Part shown: in pieces, positions 1 through 7,637 of the stretch
Numbering within the stretch: position 1 is the first letter of the stretch
How the letters are laid out: each line of letters starts with the position of its first letter
Assembly (NCBI GenBank): GCA_041394605.1
Contig: JAWKHX010000008.1
Coordinates: 124,001 to 188,000, forward strand
Direction: 5' to 3'
Length of the DNA stretch: 64,000 nucleotides
From: UBA668 sp041394605
Lineage (GTDB): Bacteria > Actinomycetota > Acidimicrobiia > Acidimicrobiales > Ilumatobacteraceae
The notes under the pieces: model-generated
What the model was told of the DNA's origin: nothing
Seen by the model: only the letters and a program-made list of their open reading frames with translations
Databases searched by the model: none
Program-made: the position numbers and the translations under genes

Positions 1-344
1 GCGGGCGCGCCGATCATCACGTCGCCGAGCGACACGGGGCCGACGTCGGCGGCCACCAGACCGGTGGCGAACCGGCGGTTCACCGGCTCGGCCAGCAGCA
101 GGTGCTCGCCGGTCGCCACCCGCACCATCACGGTGCCCTCCTCGCACGCCGCCAGCGTCACGTGGGGCAGCACGTCCGGGATGATCTGGGGCAGGTCGCG
201 CCACGGCCTCCCGGTCACGATCAGCACCACGTGCCCGGCGGCCGCGGCCGCCGCAATCGCGGCCACCGCCTCCGCCGCCACGGCTCTGCCGTCGTACAGC
301 GTGCCGTCCACGTCGAGCGCGACGACCATCGGGTTGCCCGTCAC
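1..344 (-). CDS. HAD-superfamily phosphatase, partial (C-terminus beyond window)
   Basis: The N-terminal 114 residues of a haloacid-dehalogenase-type phosphatase are present. Motif I appears as LDVDGTL at about residues 10-16, with two Asp residues expected to act as nucleophile and acid/base. Motif II appears as the Thr of VTGRP. The spacing resembles the Cof / sucrose-phosphatase-like subclass rather than classical OtsB, which carries DYDGTL. The GTG start overlaps the stop of the upstream glycosyltransferase (GTGA) and has a GGGAGG sequence just upstream, so it is the last visible gene of an otsA operon. A role dephosphorylating trehalose-6-phosphate or a related sugar phosphate is inference from context. 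The downstream part is cut off at base 1. Confidence 0.75.
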   Translation of the reverse strand, partial: MTGNPMVVALDVDGTLYDGRAVAAEAVAAIAAAAAAGHVVLIVTGRPWRDLPQIIPDVLPHVTLAACEEGTVMVRVATGEHLLLAEPVNRRFATGLVAADVGPVSLGDVMIGAP

Positions 345-1381
345 GCCATCACCTCCCGGCGGCCGGCGACCCGCTCGATGCGTGCCTCGTAGGCCCGCAC
401 GTAGTTGGCGGCCATTCGCTCGATCGAGAACTCCTCGGCCACGCGCCGGCGGCACGCGGCCCGGTCCAGTTGGTGAACCTCGGCCAGGGCCGCGGCGAGG
501 TCGGCGTCGGATGCCCGGAGGAACCCGGTGACGCCGTCCACCACCAACTCCGGCGCCGCACCCCGGGCGGTGCCGACCACCGGCGTGCCGCAGGCCATCG
601 CCTCGATCATCGCCATGCCGAACGGCTCGTCCCACTGGATCGGGTTCAGCAGCGCGACGGCGCCGGCCAGCAGCGCCCGCTTCCCGGCCGCGTCGACCTC
701 GCCCACGTACTCGATGCCGCCGCCGAGGTGGGGGCGGACGAACTCGTCGAAGTACGCGTGCTCGCGGTCCTCGCGCATCTTGGCCGCGATCTTCAGCGGC
801 ACGCCGGCCTCACGGGCGATGCGCACGGCGTGGTGCACCCCCTTGTCCGGGGCCATCCGGGTGAGCATCGCCGCGTACCCGCCGCTGCCGTCGCCCCTGG
901 GGAACGTATCGACGTCGATGCCGTGGTGGATCACCGCGGCGATCGGGACGGTCGTGGTCGCGGCGTGGGACCGCGAGATGGCCACCACATCGGCGTGACC
1001 CGCGGCCGCCCCGAAGATCGCCTCGTTGGAGCGGTTGAACGGGTTGTGGTTCGTGGCCACCACCGCACGCCCTGGGTGGAGGGCGGCACACACCGGCCCG
1101 CCCACGGTGTGGTCGCTGACCACGTCGCAGTCGGCGGTCAGGCCGTAGGCGCCGAGCGCGTGCTCCAGTTCGATGCGCGCCCTGCCCATCGGCACGGTGT
1201 CCCCGGCGGGGACGACGGAGCAACGCTCCACCGGGCAGGTGGAGTCCGGATGTCCCACCAGCAGGACGTCGTGGCCGAGGCCGGCGAGGCCGCGGCACAG
1301 CCCGTCCACCACGGCCTCCGTGCCCCCATAGGAGGGCGGGGGGACGGGCAACCAGGCAGGGGCGATGACGCCGACCCTCAT
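341..1381 (-). CDS. GT4-family glycosyltransferase
   Basis: This is a 346-residue retaining GT-B glycosyltransferase. The N-terminus MRVGVIAPAW and a Gly-Gly-Thr-Glu loop form the acceptor-side Rossmann fold. The C-terminal half carries the EX7E signature as EPFGMAMIEAMACGTPV, which binds the nucleotide-sugar donor. ATG overlaps the otsA stop (ATGA), and the stop overlaps the HAD gene start, so three genes are translationally coupled. Family GT4 members use UDP-, GDP- or ADP-sugars; the donor and acceptor cannot be read from sequence. The neighbours suggest trehalose or a phosphorylated disaccharide pathway. A long reading frame continues upstream of this ATG but has lost resemblance to any protein and lies over otsA. 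Confidence 0.85.
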   Translation of the reverse strand: MRVGVIAPAWLPVPPPSYGGTEAVVDGLCRGLAGLGHDVLLVGHPDSTCPVERCSVVPAGDTVPMGRARIELEHALGAYGLTADCDVVSDHTVGGPVCAALHPGRAVVATNHNPFNRSNEAIFGAAAGHADVVAISRSHAATTTVPIAAVIHHGIDVDTFPRGDGSGGYAAMLTRMAPDKGVHHAVRIAREAGVPLKIAAKMREDREHAYFDEFVRPHLGGGIEYVGEVDAAGKRALLAGAVALLNPIQWDEPFGMAMIEAMACGTPVVGTARGAAPELVVDGVTGFLRASDADLAAALAEVHQLDRAACRRRVAEEFSIERMAANYVRAYEARIERVAGRREVMA

Positions 1382-2883
1382 GACGCCACCCTCCCGCCGG
1401 CGGCGCGGCCCGGGAAGCGGAAGGGGCGGGTGACGGGCGCCGCCCGGAGCCGCTCCACGAAGCGGCGGGCCCAGTGGTGCACGTCGTTGGCCTCGACCGC
1501 GTCCCGCATCGTCGACATCCGCTCGTGCCGCTCCATCGGCGACATGCGGAACACGGCCACCATCGCCCGCTTGATGGCCTCGATGTCGTACGGGTTGACG
1601 ATGATCGCCCCCGGCATGTCGTGCGCGGCACCGGCGAACTCGGACAGCACCACGGCCCCGTCGAGGTCGGTCCGGGCCGACACGAACTCCTTCGCCACCA
1701 GGTTCATCCCGTCGGCCAGCGAGGTGACCACCAGCGCGTCCGCCCGCCGGTACCAGGCCGCCAGCTCCGGCCCGTCGAGGGGCGTGTCCAGGTACTGCAC
1801 CGGGCCGGGCGAGCCGGGGGTGGCGTGCCGCTGGTTGATCCGTTCGGCCAGGCCCTCCACGGCCTCCTTCTCCTCCTGGTAGGCCGGCACATCGGTACGG
1901 GTGGGCACGGCCACCTGCACGAACCGGCACCTGGCCGGGTCCAGCTGCCCGTCGTTGAGGAGCTCGCCGAACGCCTGCAGGCGATGGACGATGCCCTTCG
2001 TGTAGTCCAGCCGGTCGATGCCGAGGTACACCACCACGCCCGGCTCGGCGAGTGCGGCCGCGCCCGCGGACGCGTCGTCGCCGAGCGCCGCCCACTTGGC
2101 GACGTCGACGGAGATCGGGAAGGCGTCCACCACGGACGCGCCCCGCCGGCCGCGGCGCAGCGGGCCGACGAAGCGGTGCATGGCGTCCTGGAAGTTGTGC
2201 ACGTCGTCCTCGGTCTGGAAGCCGATGACGTGCGCGTCGGCCATGCCCAGCAGCAGCTCCCTCCGCCACGGCAGCGTGCCGAACAGGCGCGGGCCGGGGA
2301 ACGGGATGTGGGAGAACAGGCCGACCCGCAGGTCGCGCCGGCGTGCCCGCACCATCGCCGGCACGAGCAGCAGGTGGTAGTCGTGCACCCACACGAGGGC
2401 GCCGGGCGGGGCGACCTCCACCACCATGTCGGCGAAGTGCTGGTTGACGTGGCGGTAGGTGCGCCACCAGGAACGGCGCAGTTCCGGCTGCTGAAGCCGG
2501 TTGTGGAACAGCGGCCACAGCACCGAGTTGGCGAAGCCGTCGTAGTAGCCGTCCACCTCCGCGGCCGTCAGGGGCACGGCGTGGAGCGTCAGCCCGTCAT
2601 CGGGCAGTGGGCTGGTCGGCGCCCCGACCTGGCCGGTCCAGCCGATCCAGTGGGAGCCCTCCGTGACCACGGACGAGAGCGCCGAGGCGAGGCCGCCGGG
2701 GCTGCGTTCCACCGCGCCGTCGCTGGTGATGGTGATCGGCAGCCGGTTGGCCACGATCACCAGTGCGTCCGAGGCCGATTCCGGCTTCGTCGTCCGCCCG
2801 GCCATCCGAGTGGCCGGCCGTCGTATGTGGGGGCGTGACAGGGCACGCCCATTTCGATTCCCGGGCGTCGCCGATGCGATCAC
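1378..2883 (-). CDS. otsA: Trehalose-6-phosphate synthase (GT20)
   Basis: This enzyme makes trehalose 6-phosphate from a nucleotide-glucose donor and glucose 6-phosphate in the cytoplasm. Recognisable GT20 blocks occur in order: VIVANRLPI near the start, HDYHLLL in the middle, GIDRLDYTKG, and DGMNLVAKEF near the end. The length of about 500 residues is normal. I place the start at GTG 2883 because AGGAGG lies 5 nt upstream of it; a GTG two codons earlier (2889) abuts the same sequence, and ATG 2805 would remove a non-conserved leader of 26 residues. This is one of the few operon-leading genes here with a clear Shine-Dalgarno sequence. A glycosyltransferase and a HAD phosphatase follow with overlapping stops. 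Confidence 0.93.
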   Translation of the reverse strand: MIASATPGNRNGRALSRPHIRRPATRMAGRTTKPESASDALVIVANRLPITITSDGAVERSPGGLASALSSVVTEGSHWIGWTGQVGAPTSPLPDDGLTLHAVPLTAAEVDGYYDGFANSVLWPLFHNRLQQPELRRSWWRTYRHVNQHFADMVVEVAPPGALVWVHDYHLLLVPAMVRARRRDLRVGLFSHIPFPGPRLFGTLPWRRELLLGMADAHVIGFQTEDDVHNFQDAMHRFVGPLRRGRRGASVVDAFPISVDVAKWAALGDDASAGAAALAEPGVVVYLGIDRLDYTKGIVHRLQAFGELLNDGQLDPARCRFVQVAVPTRTDVPAYQEEKEAVEGLAERINQRHATPGSPGPVQYLDTPLDGPELAAWYRRADALVVTSLADGMNLVAKEFVSARTDLDGAVVLSEFAGAAHDMPGAIIVNPYDIEAIKRAMVAVFRMSPMERHERMSTMRDAVEANDVHHWARRFVERLRAAPVTRPFRFPGRAAGGRVAS

Positions 2884-3001
2884 GGTCACCTCCTACGGCA
2901 CCGTCGCACGGCGGATTCAGGTTCCACGCCGCGCACACAGGCGCCTTCGTGAGCACCGGCAGTCTACCCCGGACGGCCGGCGAGGTGGCCGCGGGGGCCC
3001 G

Positions 3002-3772
3002 TCAGCCGAGGAAGCGGCCCACCGTCAGGAAGCCGGTGTGGGCAACCATGCGGTGATCGGGGCGCACCGCCTGCCCCTCCACGTACCAGCCGCGGTGCAG
3101 CACCTCCAGCGTGCGGGTGCCGTTCCACGCCTTGGTGGCCATGGCCTCCCGGGTCTGCGACGCCTGCATGATCGACGGCGTGTAGGCCACGAGGATGCCG
3201 CCGGGCCGCAGGGCCTCCTGGGCGTGGGGCACCACCCGCCACGGCTCGGGCAGATCCAGCACCACACGGTCCAGGTCGCGCTCGTCGATGCCCTCGTAGC
3301 AGTCGCGCAGGTGCAGGTCGTAGCGGTCCAGCACGCCGTCGCCGAGGAAGCTCTTCACGTTGGCCAGGGCCCGGCCGAGGAAGTCCTCGCGGATCTCGTA
3401 GCCGACGATGTCCGCACCCCAGCGGAGCATGGTCATGCTGAGCGCGCCGGAGCCGACGCCGCTCTCGAGCACCCGCACGCCGGGGCCGATGTCGGCCAGC
3501 ATGCAGATGGGCGCGAGGTCCTTGGGGTAGATCACCTGGGCACCGCGGGGCATCTCCAGCACGAAGTCCTCCAGCGTCGGGCGCAGGCAGGTGTACTTGG
3601 CGCCCTTGGTGCTGACGGCCACCAGCCCCTCCGGCCGGTCGATGATGTCGGCGTGCGGGATGAACCCGGCGTGGCTGTGGAACTCGGCGCCCTCGGCCAG
3701 CGTGATCAGGTAGCGCCGCTGCTTGCTGTCCAGCAGCAGCACCTTGTCGCCGGCGGCGAACGGTCGGTTCAT
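3002..3772 (-). CDS. trmI: tRNA (adenine-58-N1)-methyltransferase TrmI
   Basis: This is a 256-residue SAM-dependent methyltransferase forming m1A58 in the tRNA T-loop. An N-terminal beta-rich domain is followed by a Rossmann fold with SAM motif I (LESGVGSGALSMTML) after PKDLAPICMLADI. The acidic motif IV is VLDLPEPW, where the Asp is expected to contact the adenine. The segment MVAHTGFLTVGRFLG closes the protein as in other TrmI proteins. ATG 3772 overlaps the stop of ttuA (ATGA). Together with ttuA and ttuB it forms an operon acting on the same tRNA arm. It is the last gene of the unit. Length and motifs match actinobacterial homologues such as Rv2118c. Confidence 0.93.
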   Translation of the reverse strand: MNRPFAAGDKVLLLDSKQRRYLITLAEGAEFHSHAGFIPHADIIDRPEGLVAVSTKGAKYTCLRPTLEDFVLEMPRGAQVIYPKDLAPICMLADIGPGVRVLESGVGSGALSMTMLRWGADIVGYEIREDFLGRALANVKSFLGDGVLDRYDLHLRDCYEGIDERDLDRVVLDLPEPWRVVPHAQEALRPGGILVAYTPSIMQASQTREAMATKAWNGTRTLEVLHRGWYVEGQAVRPDHRMVAHTGFLTVGRFLG

Positions 3773-4737
3773 CGTCTCCCTCTTCCCTTGCCCAGCACCA
3801 ACTCCACGGGTACCGGTTCGTGTGCTCGCGACTTCTCGGCCACCCGGCAGAACGCGCACAGGTCTCCGGTGGTGGGTGCCCCGCAGGAGCGGCATTCCTG
3901 CAACGTGTCCGTGGCGGCGGCGGTGGTGCCGGCCAGCAGCGGGGCCATGTTGTCGAGGAAGTTCAGGTAGAAGCTGGCCTTGCTGCCCGGCGATTCCTGC
4001 TCGATGGCGTTGAGCGCGGCCTTGTAGGCGAGGTGCTTGTTGCCCTCCGCCATCGGGCACTCGTCCACCAGGTAGTCGATGCCGCGGACGATGCACCACG
4101 CCGCGGTCTCGCGCTCCGTCAGGCGCACCAGCGGCTTGACCTTCTTGGGGAACCCGTGGCGGGCAGGCAGCACGGGCAGCTGGCGGGCCAGGTACTCGAC
4201 GTCCCACCGCAGGGTGTTGCCGAACAGGACGGCCGCCTCGTCGTCCAGGTTGTGGCCGGTGACCAGCACGGTGTAGCCGCCATCGAGTGCCGCCTTGTCG
4301 AACAGGTGGCGCTTGCTGGTGCCGCACGCGCTGCAGGGCACGCGCCGGGTGGCGCGGGACGCCGTGGGGATGTCGAAGCCGTACTCGTCGCGCAGGTCGA
4401 TGGTGACCAGGCGCAGGCCGCGCTCGGCGGCGAACGCCTTGGCGTACTCCCCCGAGACGTCGCTGTACTCGCCGATGCCCAGCCCGATGTACAGCCCGTC
4501 GGCCTGGTAGCCGAGGTCGATCAGCAGGTCCCACACCGCCAGGCTGTCCTTGCCGCCGGAGACTGCGACGAGGATGCGGTCCTCCGGGGTGAGCATGGCG
4601 AACTTCTCGATCGCCTTGGTCACCTGGCGGCGGCACAGCTCCATGAAGTGCTCCGCGCAGAAGTTGGCGTTGTGGCGCGGCAGGTCGATGATGGCCGGGC
4701 CGCGGCAGGTGCGGCACTTGGAACCGGCGGCAACCAC
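3769..4737 (-). CDS. ttuA: TtuA-type tRNA 2-thiolation enzyme (PP-loop ATPase)
   Basis: A 322-residue TtcA/TtuA/Ncs6-family protein. An N-terminal zinc finger is visible as C8, C11, C27 and H30. The ATP pyrophosphatase loop SGGKDS is at 60-65. Three cysteines expected to hold the catalytic [4Fe-4S] cluster are C135 and C138 (PCSACG) and C227 (DECPMAEG). A C-terminal zinc finger uses C282, C285, C294 and C297. This complete set argues for TtuA, which adenylates and then thiolates U54/T54 in the T-loop using a ubiquitin-like sulfur donor. GTG follows the ttuB stop directly, and trmI overlaps its end. The alternative is another group of TIGR00269 acting on a different position. Confidence 0.85.
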   Translation of the reverse strand: MVAAGSKCRTCRGPAIIDLPRHNANFCAEHFMELCRRQVTKAIEKFAMLTPEDRILVAVSGGKDSLAVWDLLIDLGYQADGLYIGLGIGEYSDVSGEYAKAFAAERGLRLVTIDLRDEYGFDIPTASRATRRVPCSACGTSKRHLFDKAALDGGYTVLVTGHNLDDEAAVLFGNTLRWDVEYLARQLPVLPARHGFPKKVKPLVRLTERETAAWCIVRGIDYLVDECPMAEGNKHLAYKAALNAIEQESPGSKASFYLNFLDNMAPLLAGTTAAATDTLQECRSCGAPTTGDLCAFCRVAEKSRAHEPVPVELVLGKGRGRR

Positions 4738-4935
4738 TCAGGCGCCCCCGGAGATGACGGGGCGGATCTCCACCACGTCGTCGTCGGTCAGCGACGCGTC
4801 ACCGGGCACGAGGGTGCCGTTGCAGATCACCAGGTGCGACTCGCGGGGCAGTTCCAGCCGGGCCAGGAGGGAGTTCACCGTGTGGCGACCCTCGACCTCC
4901 ACCTCGCGCTTGGGGTTGCGCAGCAGCACCTTCAT
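4738..4935 (-). CDS. ttuB: MoaD/ThiS-like sulfur carrier, probable TtuB
   Basis: This 65-residue beta-grasp protein begins MKVLLRNPKREVEVEG and ends with VEIRPVISGGA. The fold and length match ThiS/MoaD/TtuB, which carry sulfur as a C-terminal thiocarboxylate on a Gly-Gly end. Here one extra Ala follows the Gly-Gly, which would block activation unless removed; see the finding. The ATG is at 4935 and the stop abuts the ttuA GTG with no gap, so the two are almost certainly co-translated. The pairing with ttuA rather than thi or moa genes is why TtuB is preferred over ThiS or MoaD. Confidence 0.75.
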   Translation of the reverse strand: MKVLLRNPKREVEVEGRHTVNSLLARLELPRESHLVICNGTLVPGDASLTDDDVVEIRPVISGGA

Positions 4936-4973
4936 CCGGCCATTGTGCCCGCCGCGGGCGGCGGAGCGGGCGC

Positions 4974-5249
4974 TCAGGCGGCGGTGCGGGCCCGCTTGGC
5001 GGCCTTGCGCTGCCGGCGGGTGGTGGGCGGGATGGCTTCCAGGCGCACGAACTGGCCGGGCTTCAGCTTCTCCGTGGCCACGATCTCCTCGTTCTTGCCG
5101 AACGCCTTCTTCAGCAGCTTCGGGGTCCACAGGACGGCGCCGACGGCCATCCAGCCGCGGCGGCCGCCGAGCACGCCCTTGTAGACCGCGCCTCGGCGGA
5201 GGTAGGCGACCGGCGAGAGGAACGAACGTAGTGAGGTGGGGCGGGCCAC
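4974..5249 (-). CDS. Conserved small basic protein of unknown function
   Basis: A 91-residue protein that I do not recognise. It is rich in Arg and Lys at both ends, with a short semi-hydrophobic centre (GWMAVGAVLWTPKLL) and a strongly basic tail (RRQRKAAKRART). It starts with GTG 4 nt after the stop of the small membrane gene upstream, so it is the third gene of that unit. The hydrophobic stretch is too short and interrupted to call a confident membrane helix. It may bind the membrane surface or nucleic acid, but nothing in the sequence decides this. Confidence 0.6.
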   Translation of the reverse strand: MARPTSLRSFLSPVAYLRRGAVYKGVLGGRRGWMAVGAVLWTPKLLKKAFGKNEEIVATEKLKPGQFVRLEAIPPTTRRQRKAAKRARTAA

Positions 5250-5253
5250 GCGG

Positions 5254-5460
5254 CTACACCCGGCGGATCTCGACCAGCGTGGTCTTCTTCTTCCCCGACC
5301 GGCGACCGAGGAAGTAGAACAGCAGGAGCAGCACGATCCCGCCGACGGCGGCCACCGTCACCAGGCTCTGCTTCTTGTCCTCCAGCTTGCCCTGCAGGCC
5401 GTCCTGGACTTCCTTGAACTTGGACTCCAGGTCGGCGCGGGAGATCTTCTCCTGGGCCAT
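5254..5460 (-). CDS. Small single-pass membrane protein
   Basis: A 68-residue protein with an N-terminal charged helix (about residues 1-30, with Lys/Glu periodicity suggesting a coiled coil or amphipathic helix), one membrane helix at about 33-51 (VAAVGGIVLLLLFYFLG) and a basic tail. The predicted orientation by the positive-inside rule puts the Lys/Arg-rich tail in the cytoplasm. ATG shares one base with the stop of the upstream Holin-X-like gene, so the pair is coupled. I do not assign a function; small proteins of this kind often accompany Holin-X genes in actinobacteria. Confidence 0.7.
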   Translation of the reverse strand: MAQEKISRADLESKFKEVQDGLQGKLEDKKQSLVTVAAVGGIVLLLLFYFLGRRSGKKKTTLVEIRRV

Positions 5461-5804
5461 CAGCGCTGCTCCTTGTTGAGGGGTTGCTTGTTGATCCGCG
5501 AGAACGCGACGCCGGCGACGAGCAGGCAGGCGAACAGGCCGATGCCGTACGGCAGGAGGCTCATCCAGCGGCCGTGGAACGTGCCCGGCCACTCCGTCTG
5601 CACCATGCGCAGCACGCCGAGGGCCAGGAAGGCGGTGGCGATGCCGATGCACATGGCCCCGGCGACACCCAGCCCGATCCACCGACCGGCACCCTTCAGG
5701 GGACCCTGGATCTCCTGGCGGGCGTAGTCCTTGACGAGCTGGATGGTCTGCCCGATGGGGCCCTCCGCCTCGAGGTTCTTCTTCTGCTGGTCCTTGTCGG
5801 CCAC
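5460..5804 (-). CDS. Holin-X-like (DUF1469-type) membrane protein
   Basis: A 114-residue protein with a charged N-terminus, an amphipathic segment TIQLVKDYARQEIQGPL, then two membrane helices at about residues 45-66 and 84-104. The pattern PIGQ-TIQLVKDYARQE followed by GPLKGAGRW resembles the actinobacterial Holin-X (holin superfamily III) proteins that I know; these are usually host membrane proteins and not proof of a prophage. GTG 5804 is chosen because the peptide starting there (VADKDQQKKN) is repeated at the starts of two other genes downstream, and a TACACA hexamer lies 6 nt upstream. The reading frame stays open further upstream but without similarity. Confidence 0.7.
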   Translation of the reverse strand: MADKDQQKKNLEAEGPIGQTIQLVKDYARQEIQGPLKGAGRWIGLGVAGAMCIGIATAFLALGVLRMVQTEWPGTFHGRWMSLLPYGIGLFACLLVAGVAFSRINKQPLNKEQR

Positions 5805-5868
5805 GGCATATGTGTAGCACGCCGCGGCCCACTTCCCCACCGGAACGCCGGATTCTCCCTGGTCCAGC
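5771..5868 (-). repeat. Promoter/N-terminus cassette, copy A
   Basis: First of three related segments of about 100 bp that contain an upstream region (GTGGGGAAGTGGGC on the minus strand), the sequence GTGCTACAC and the first codons of a gene (VADKDQQKKN-LEAEG). Copies B and C lie at about 6421-6520 and 7736-7833. This copy drives the Holin-X-like gene and differs from B and C at several positions, so it is the more diverged member. The position of TACACA 6 nt before GTG suggests a leaderless promoter. Confidence 0.75.
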
Positions 5869-5901
5869 CCTCGAACGGGAGTCGTGAGTAGAGAGGCTGG
5901 G

Positions 5902-6459
5902 TTACGCCAGCTGACGGTAGCGACGGAGGTGAAGCGAAACACTTACGAACGGAGGGTTGTCGTGGTCTGGCACGAAGAGCACGAATACCTTCAGGTTCCA
6001 GTCGTCATGTCCGAGCACGGACGAAACGATCACATTGCACCATTCCCCTCCGAACTCGACTTGGGCCGTTCGGGTCTCGCCTTGCCAAGAAGTAACCAGT
6101 TCCCGGACGGTCGCGCAGAAGCCGCGCCGCTCACTCTCAGGCAGGACGTCGAGATCGAAGCTCTTCCGCACGCCATACACCGAGCACATGAAGCACAGAC
6201 GGGGGTTCTCGCCGTCGCGCTGGACCTCGGCATTGTGCAACTCCGGCAAGGCATCGAGCGGCGTCTCGGCCAGGTAGTGCTCCATCACTCCCTGATCCGG
6301 CAAGTCCAGTCGCAGCGTGTTGGACGCGATCAGCACGAAGGCGACCGTGAGCGCCACCGCGATCAACACGATCGCCGTCGTCCTCAACGCCTTCCAACGG
6401 CGAGATCGGCCCTCCGCCTCGGCGTTCTTGTTCTGCTGGTCCTTGCCGGCCACGGCCAT
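5902..6459 (-). CDS. Membrane-anchored protein of unknown function, paralogue 1
   Basis: A 185-residue protein that I do not recognise. Residues 1-17 (MAVAGKDQQNKNAEAEG) come from the repeated 5-prime cassette. A basic stretch and a single membrane helix follow at about 27-46 (TAIVLIAVALTVAFVLIAS). The remaining 135 residues are predicted outside the cytoplasm and contain conserved cysteines in LCFMCSVYGV and GFC, plus a third in GEWC. A second gene at 7138-7620 encodes a clearly related protein without the cassette peptide. A GTG three codons in (the V of MAV) sits 7 nt after TACACG, so a leaderless start there is also possible. Confidence 0.7.
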   Translation of the reverse strand: MAVAGKDQQNKNAEAEGRSRRWKALRTTAIVLIAVALTVAFVLIASNTLRLDLPDQGVMEHYLAETPLDALPELHNAEVQRDGENPRLCFMCSVYGVRKSFDLDVLPESERRGFCATVRELVTSWQGETRTAQVEFGGEWCNVIVSSVLGHDDWNLKVFVLFVPDHDNPPFVSVSLHLRRYRQLA

Positions 6460-6520
6460 ACGTGTAGCACGCCACCGCCCACTTCCCCGCCGGAGCGGCC
6501 GGATTCTCCCTGGTCATCTG
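6421..6520 (-). repeat. Promoter/N-terminus cassette, copy B
   Basis: Second copy of the segment found at 5771-5868. On the minus strand it reads GAAGTGGGCGGTGGCGTGC, then TACACG, then the start of paralogue 1 (MAVAGKDQQNKN). It is closer to copy C than to copy A; copies B and C share the ATGGCCGTGGCCGGCAAGG start. Similarity begins near the sequence CCAGGGAGAATCC upstream and fades just after the codons for EAEG, so both non-coding and coding parts are duplicated as one unit. Confidence 0.8.
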
Positions 6521-6592
6521 ACGAGGCCGCCAGGCCGTGACGAGATGTGCGCATCCTCGGCACCGCGTCGACGCTGACGCAGCGAGGCTTCG

Positions 6593-7087
6593 TCAGGTAG
6601 TGCCTGCCAGGGCCTCGTAGGTGACGATCACGTTGACGGACGATCCGTCGGGCTGGTGAACGAACCAGGGCGAGCTCAGACCGCACTGCAACTGCTCGTA
6701 CGAAGCAGCCAGATCGGTGGGAGCGCACTTGAGGCCCTGGTAGTCCAGCGGCACCGACCCGTCGACACTCCCCGTGCCGTCGCTGAGGGTGCAGTGGAAG
6801 TCGAAGTCATCGGAGAGGGTCAGGTCGCTGACGTCGAACACCACGAACTCGCCGCTGCGGTAGGCGATGTCGGGATCGCATCGCTCGACGTGTCCGTCGG
6901 GGACCACCACGACGACGTTCCGGCTGCTCCACAGGATGTGGACCGCAAGATGACCCGCGTTCACACCAAGATCCACCCCCGGATGCTCCTCCGCACGGTC
7001 AACCGAGTCCGAACATGCGGAGATCGACACCGCCGTGAGCGTGGCCACCACGCCAACGAGAACAGACCGCGGGGTCACAGCCACCAC
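6593..7087 (-). CDS. Putative lipoprotein of unknown function
   Basis: A 164-residue secreted protein. A signal peptide of about 24 residues ends in a lipobox, AVSISAC, so the Cys is expected to be lipidated. The mature part is acidic, beta-rich in appearance (long runs such as VVVVVPDGHVERC) and has several cysteines that could pair. It starts with GTG at 7087. It lies between the two paralogous membrane genes and on the same strand. No family is recognised. Base composition is visibly less GC-rich than the housekeeping genes, in line with an accessory island. Confidence 0.6.
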   Translation of the reverse strand: MVAVTPRSVLVGVVATLTAVSISACSDSVDRAEEHPGVDLGVNAGHLAVHILWSSRNVVVVVPDGHVERCDPDIAYRSGEFVVFDVSDLTLSDDFDFHCTLSDGTGSVDGSVPLDYQGLKCAPTDLAASYEQLQCGLSSPWFVHQPDGSSVNVIVTYEALAGTT

Positions 7088-7137
7088 GGACTCACGTGAA
7101 GCTCCGCCGCCCTTGCACCCGACGCCACGTCACACCA

Positions 7138-7620
7138 TCAATCCAGCGAGATGGCCAAGAACCCCGTGTCGTGCTCTGACAGAGAGTCGAAGATGACATT
7201 GATGTCCATGTGCCAGTCGTCGTGTCCACGAACTGATGACACTGTCAGGCCGCATCCACTCCCCCCGAACTCGAGGTCGCCCATTCGAGACTCACCCTGC
7301 CAGGAGACCGTGAGTTCGCGAATCGTCGCGCAGAAGCCACGGCGCTCGCTCTCAGGCACGACGTCGAGGTCGAAGAACTTGCCGACGCCATACACCGAGC
7401 ACATGAAACACAAACGGGGGTTCTCGCCCTCGCGTCGTACCTCGGCATTGTGCACTTCCGGCAGGACATCAAGCGGCGTCTCGGCCAAGTAGTCCTCCAT
7501 CGCTCCCTGATCCGGCAAGTCCAGGCGCAGCGTGTTGGACGCGATCAATAGGAAGGCGAGCGGGAGCGCCACCGAGATCAACACGATCGCCGTCGTCCTC
7601 AACGCCCTCCTACGTGTCAT
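7138..7620 (-). CDS. Membrane-anchored protein of unknown function, paralogue 2
   Basis: A 160-residue protein closely related to the gene at 5902-6459. Both share the helix RTTAIVLI-VAL, the block SNTLRLDLPDQG, the Cys-containing LCFMCSVYGV, and PESERRGFCAT. This copy starts directly at MTRRRALRTTAIV and lacks the MAVAGKDQQ leader. Instead, a cassette copy followed by a disrupted frame lies upstream at 7638-7833. One membrane helix and an outside domain are predicted. The C-terminal 40 residues diverge most from paralogue 1. Function unknown. Confidence 0.7.
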   Translation of the reverse strand: MTRRRALRTTAIVLISVALPLAFLLIASNTLRLDLPDQGAMEDYLAETPLDVLPEVHNAEVRREGENPRLCFMCSVYGVGKFFDLDVVPESERRGFCATIRELTVSWQGESRMGDLEFGGSGCGLTVSSVRGHDDWHMDINVIFDSLSEHDTGFLAISLD

Positions 7621-7637
7621 CGGCTACCGAGCCATCG

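Noticed and set aside
1..344. Naming the HAD gene otsB
   Set aside because: It is next to otsA, but motif I is DVDGT rather than DYDGT of classical OtsB and only the N-terminus is visible.
2663..3970. Long plus-strand frames over otsA, trmI, dacB, relA, secD, icd and others
   Set aside because: They are Arg/Ala/Gly/His-rich antisense shadows of well-supported genes in very GC-rich DNA.
5460..5804. Reading the Holin-X-like gene as evidence of a prophage
   Set aside because: Such proteins are ordinary chromosomal membrane proteins in actinobacteria and no other phage gene is present.
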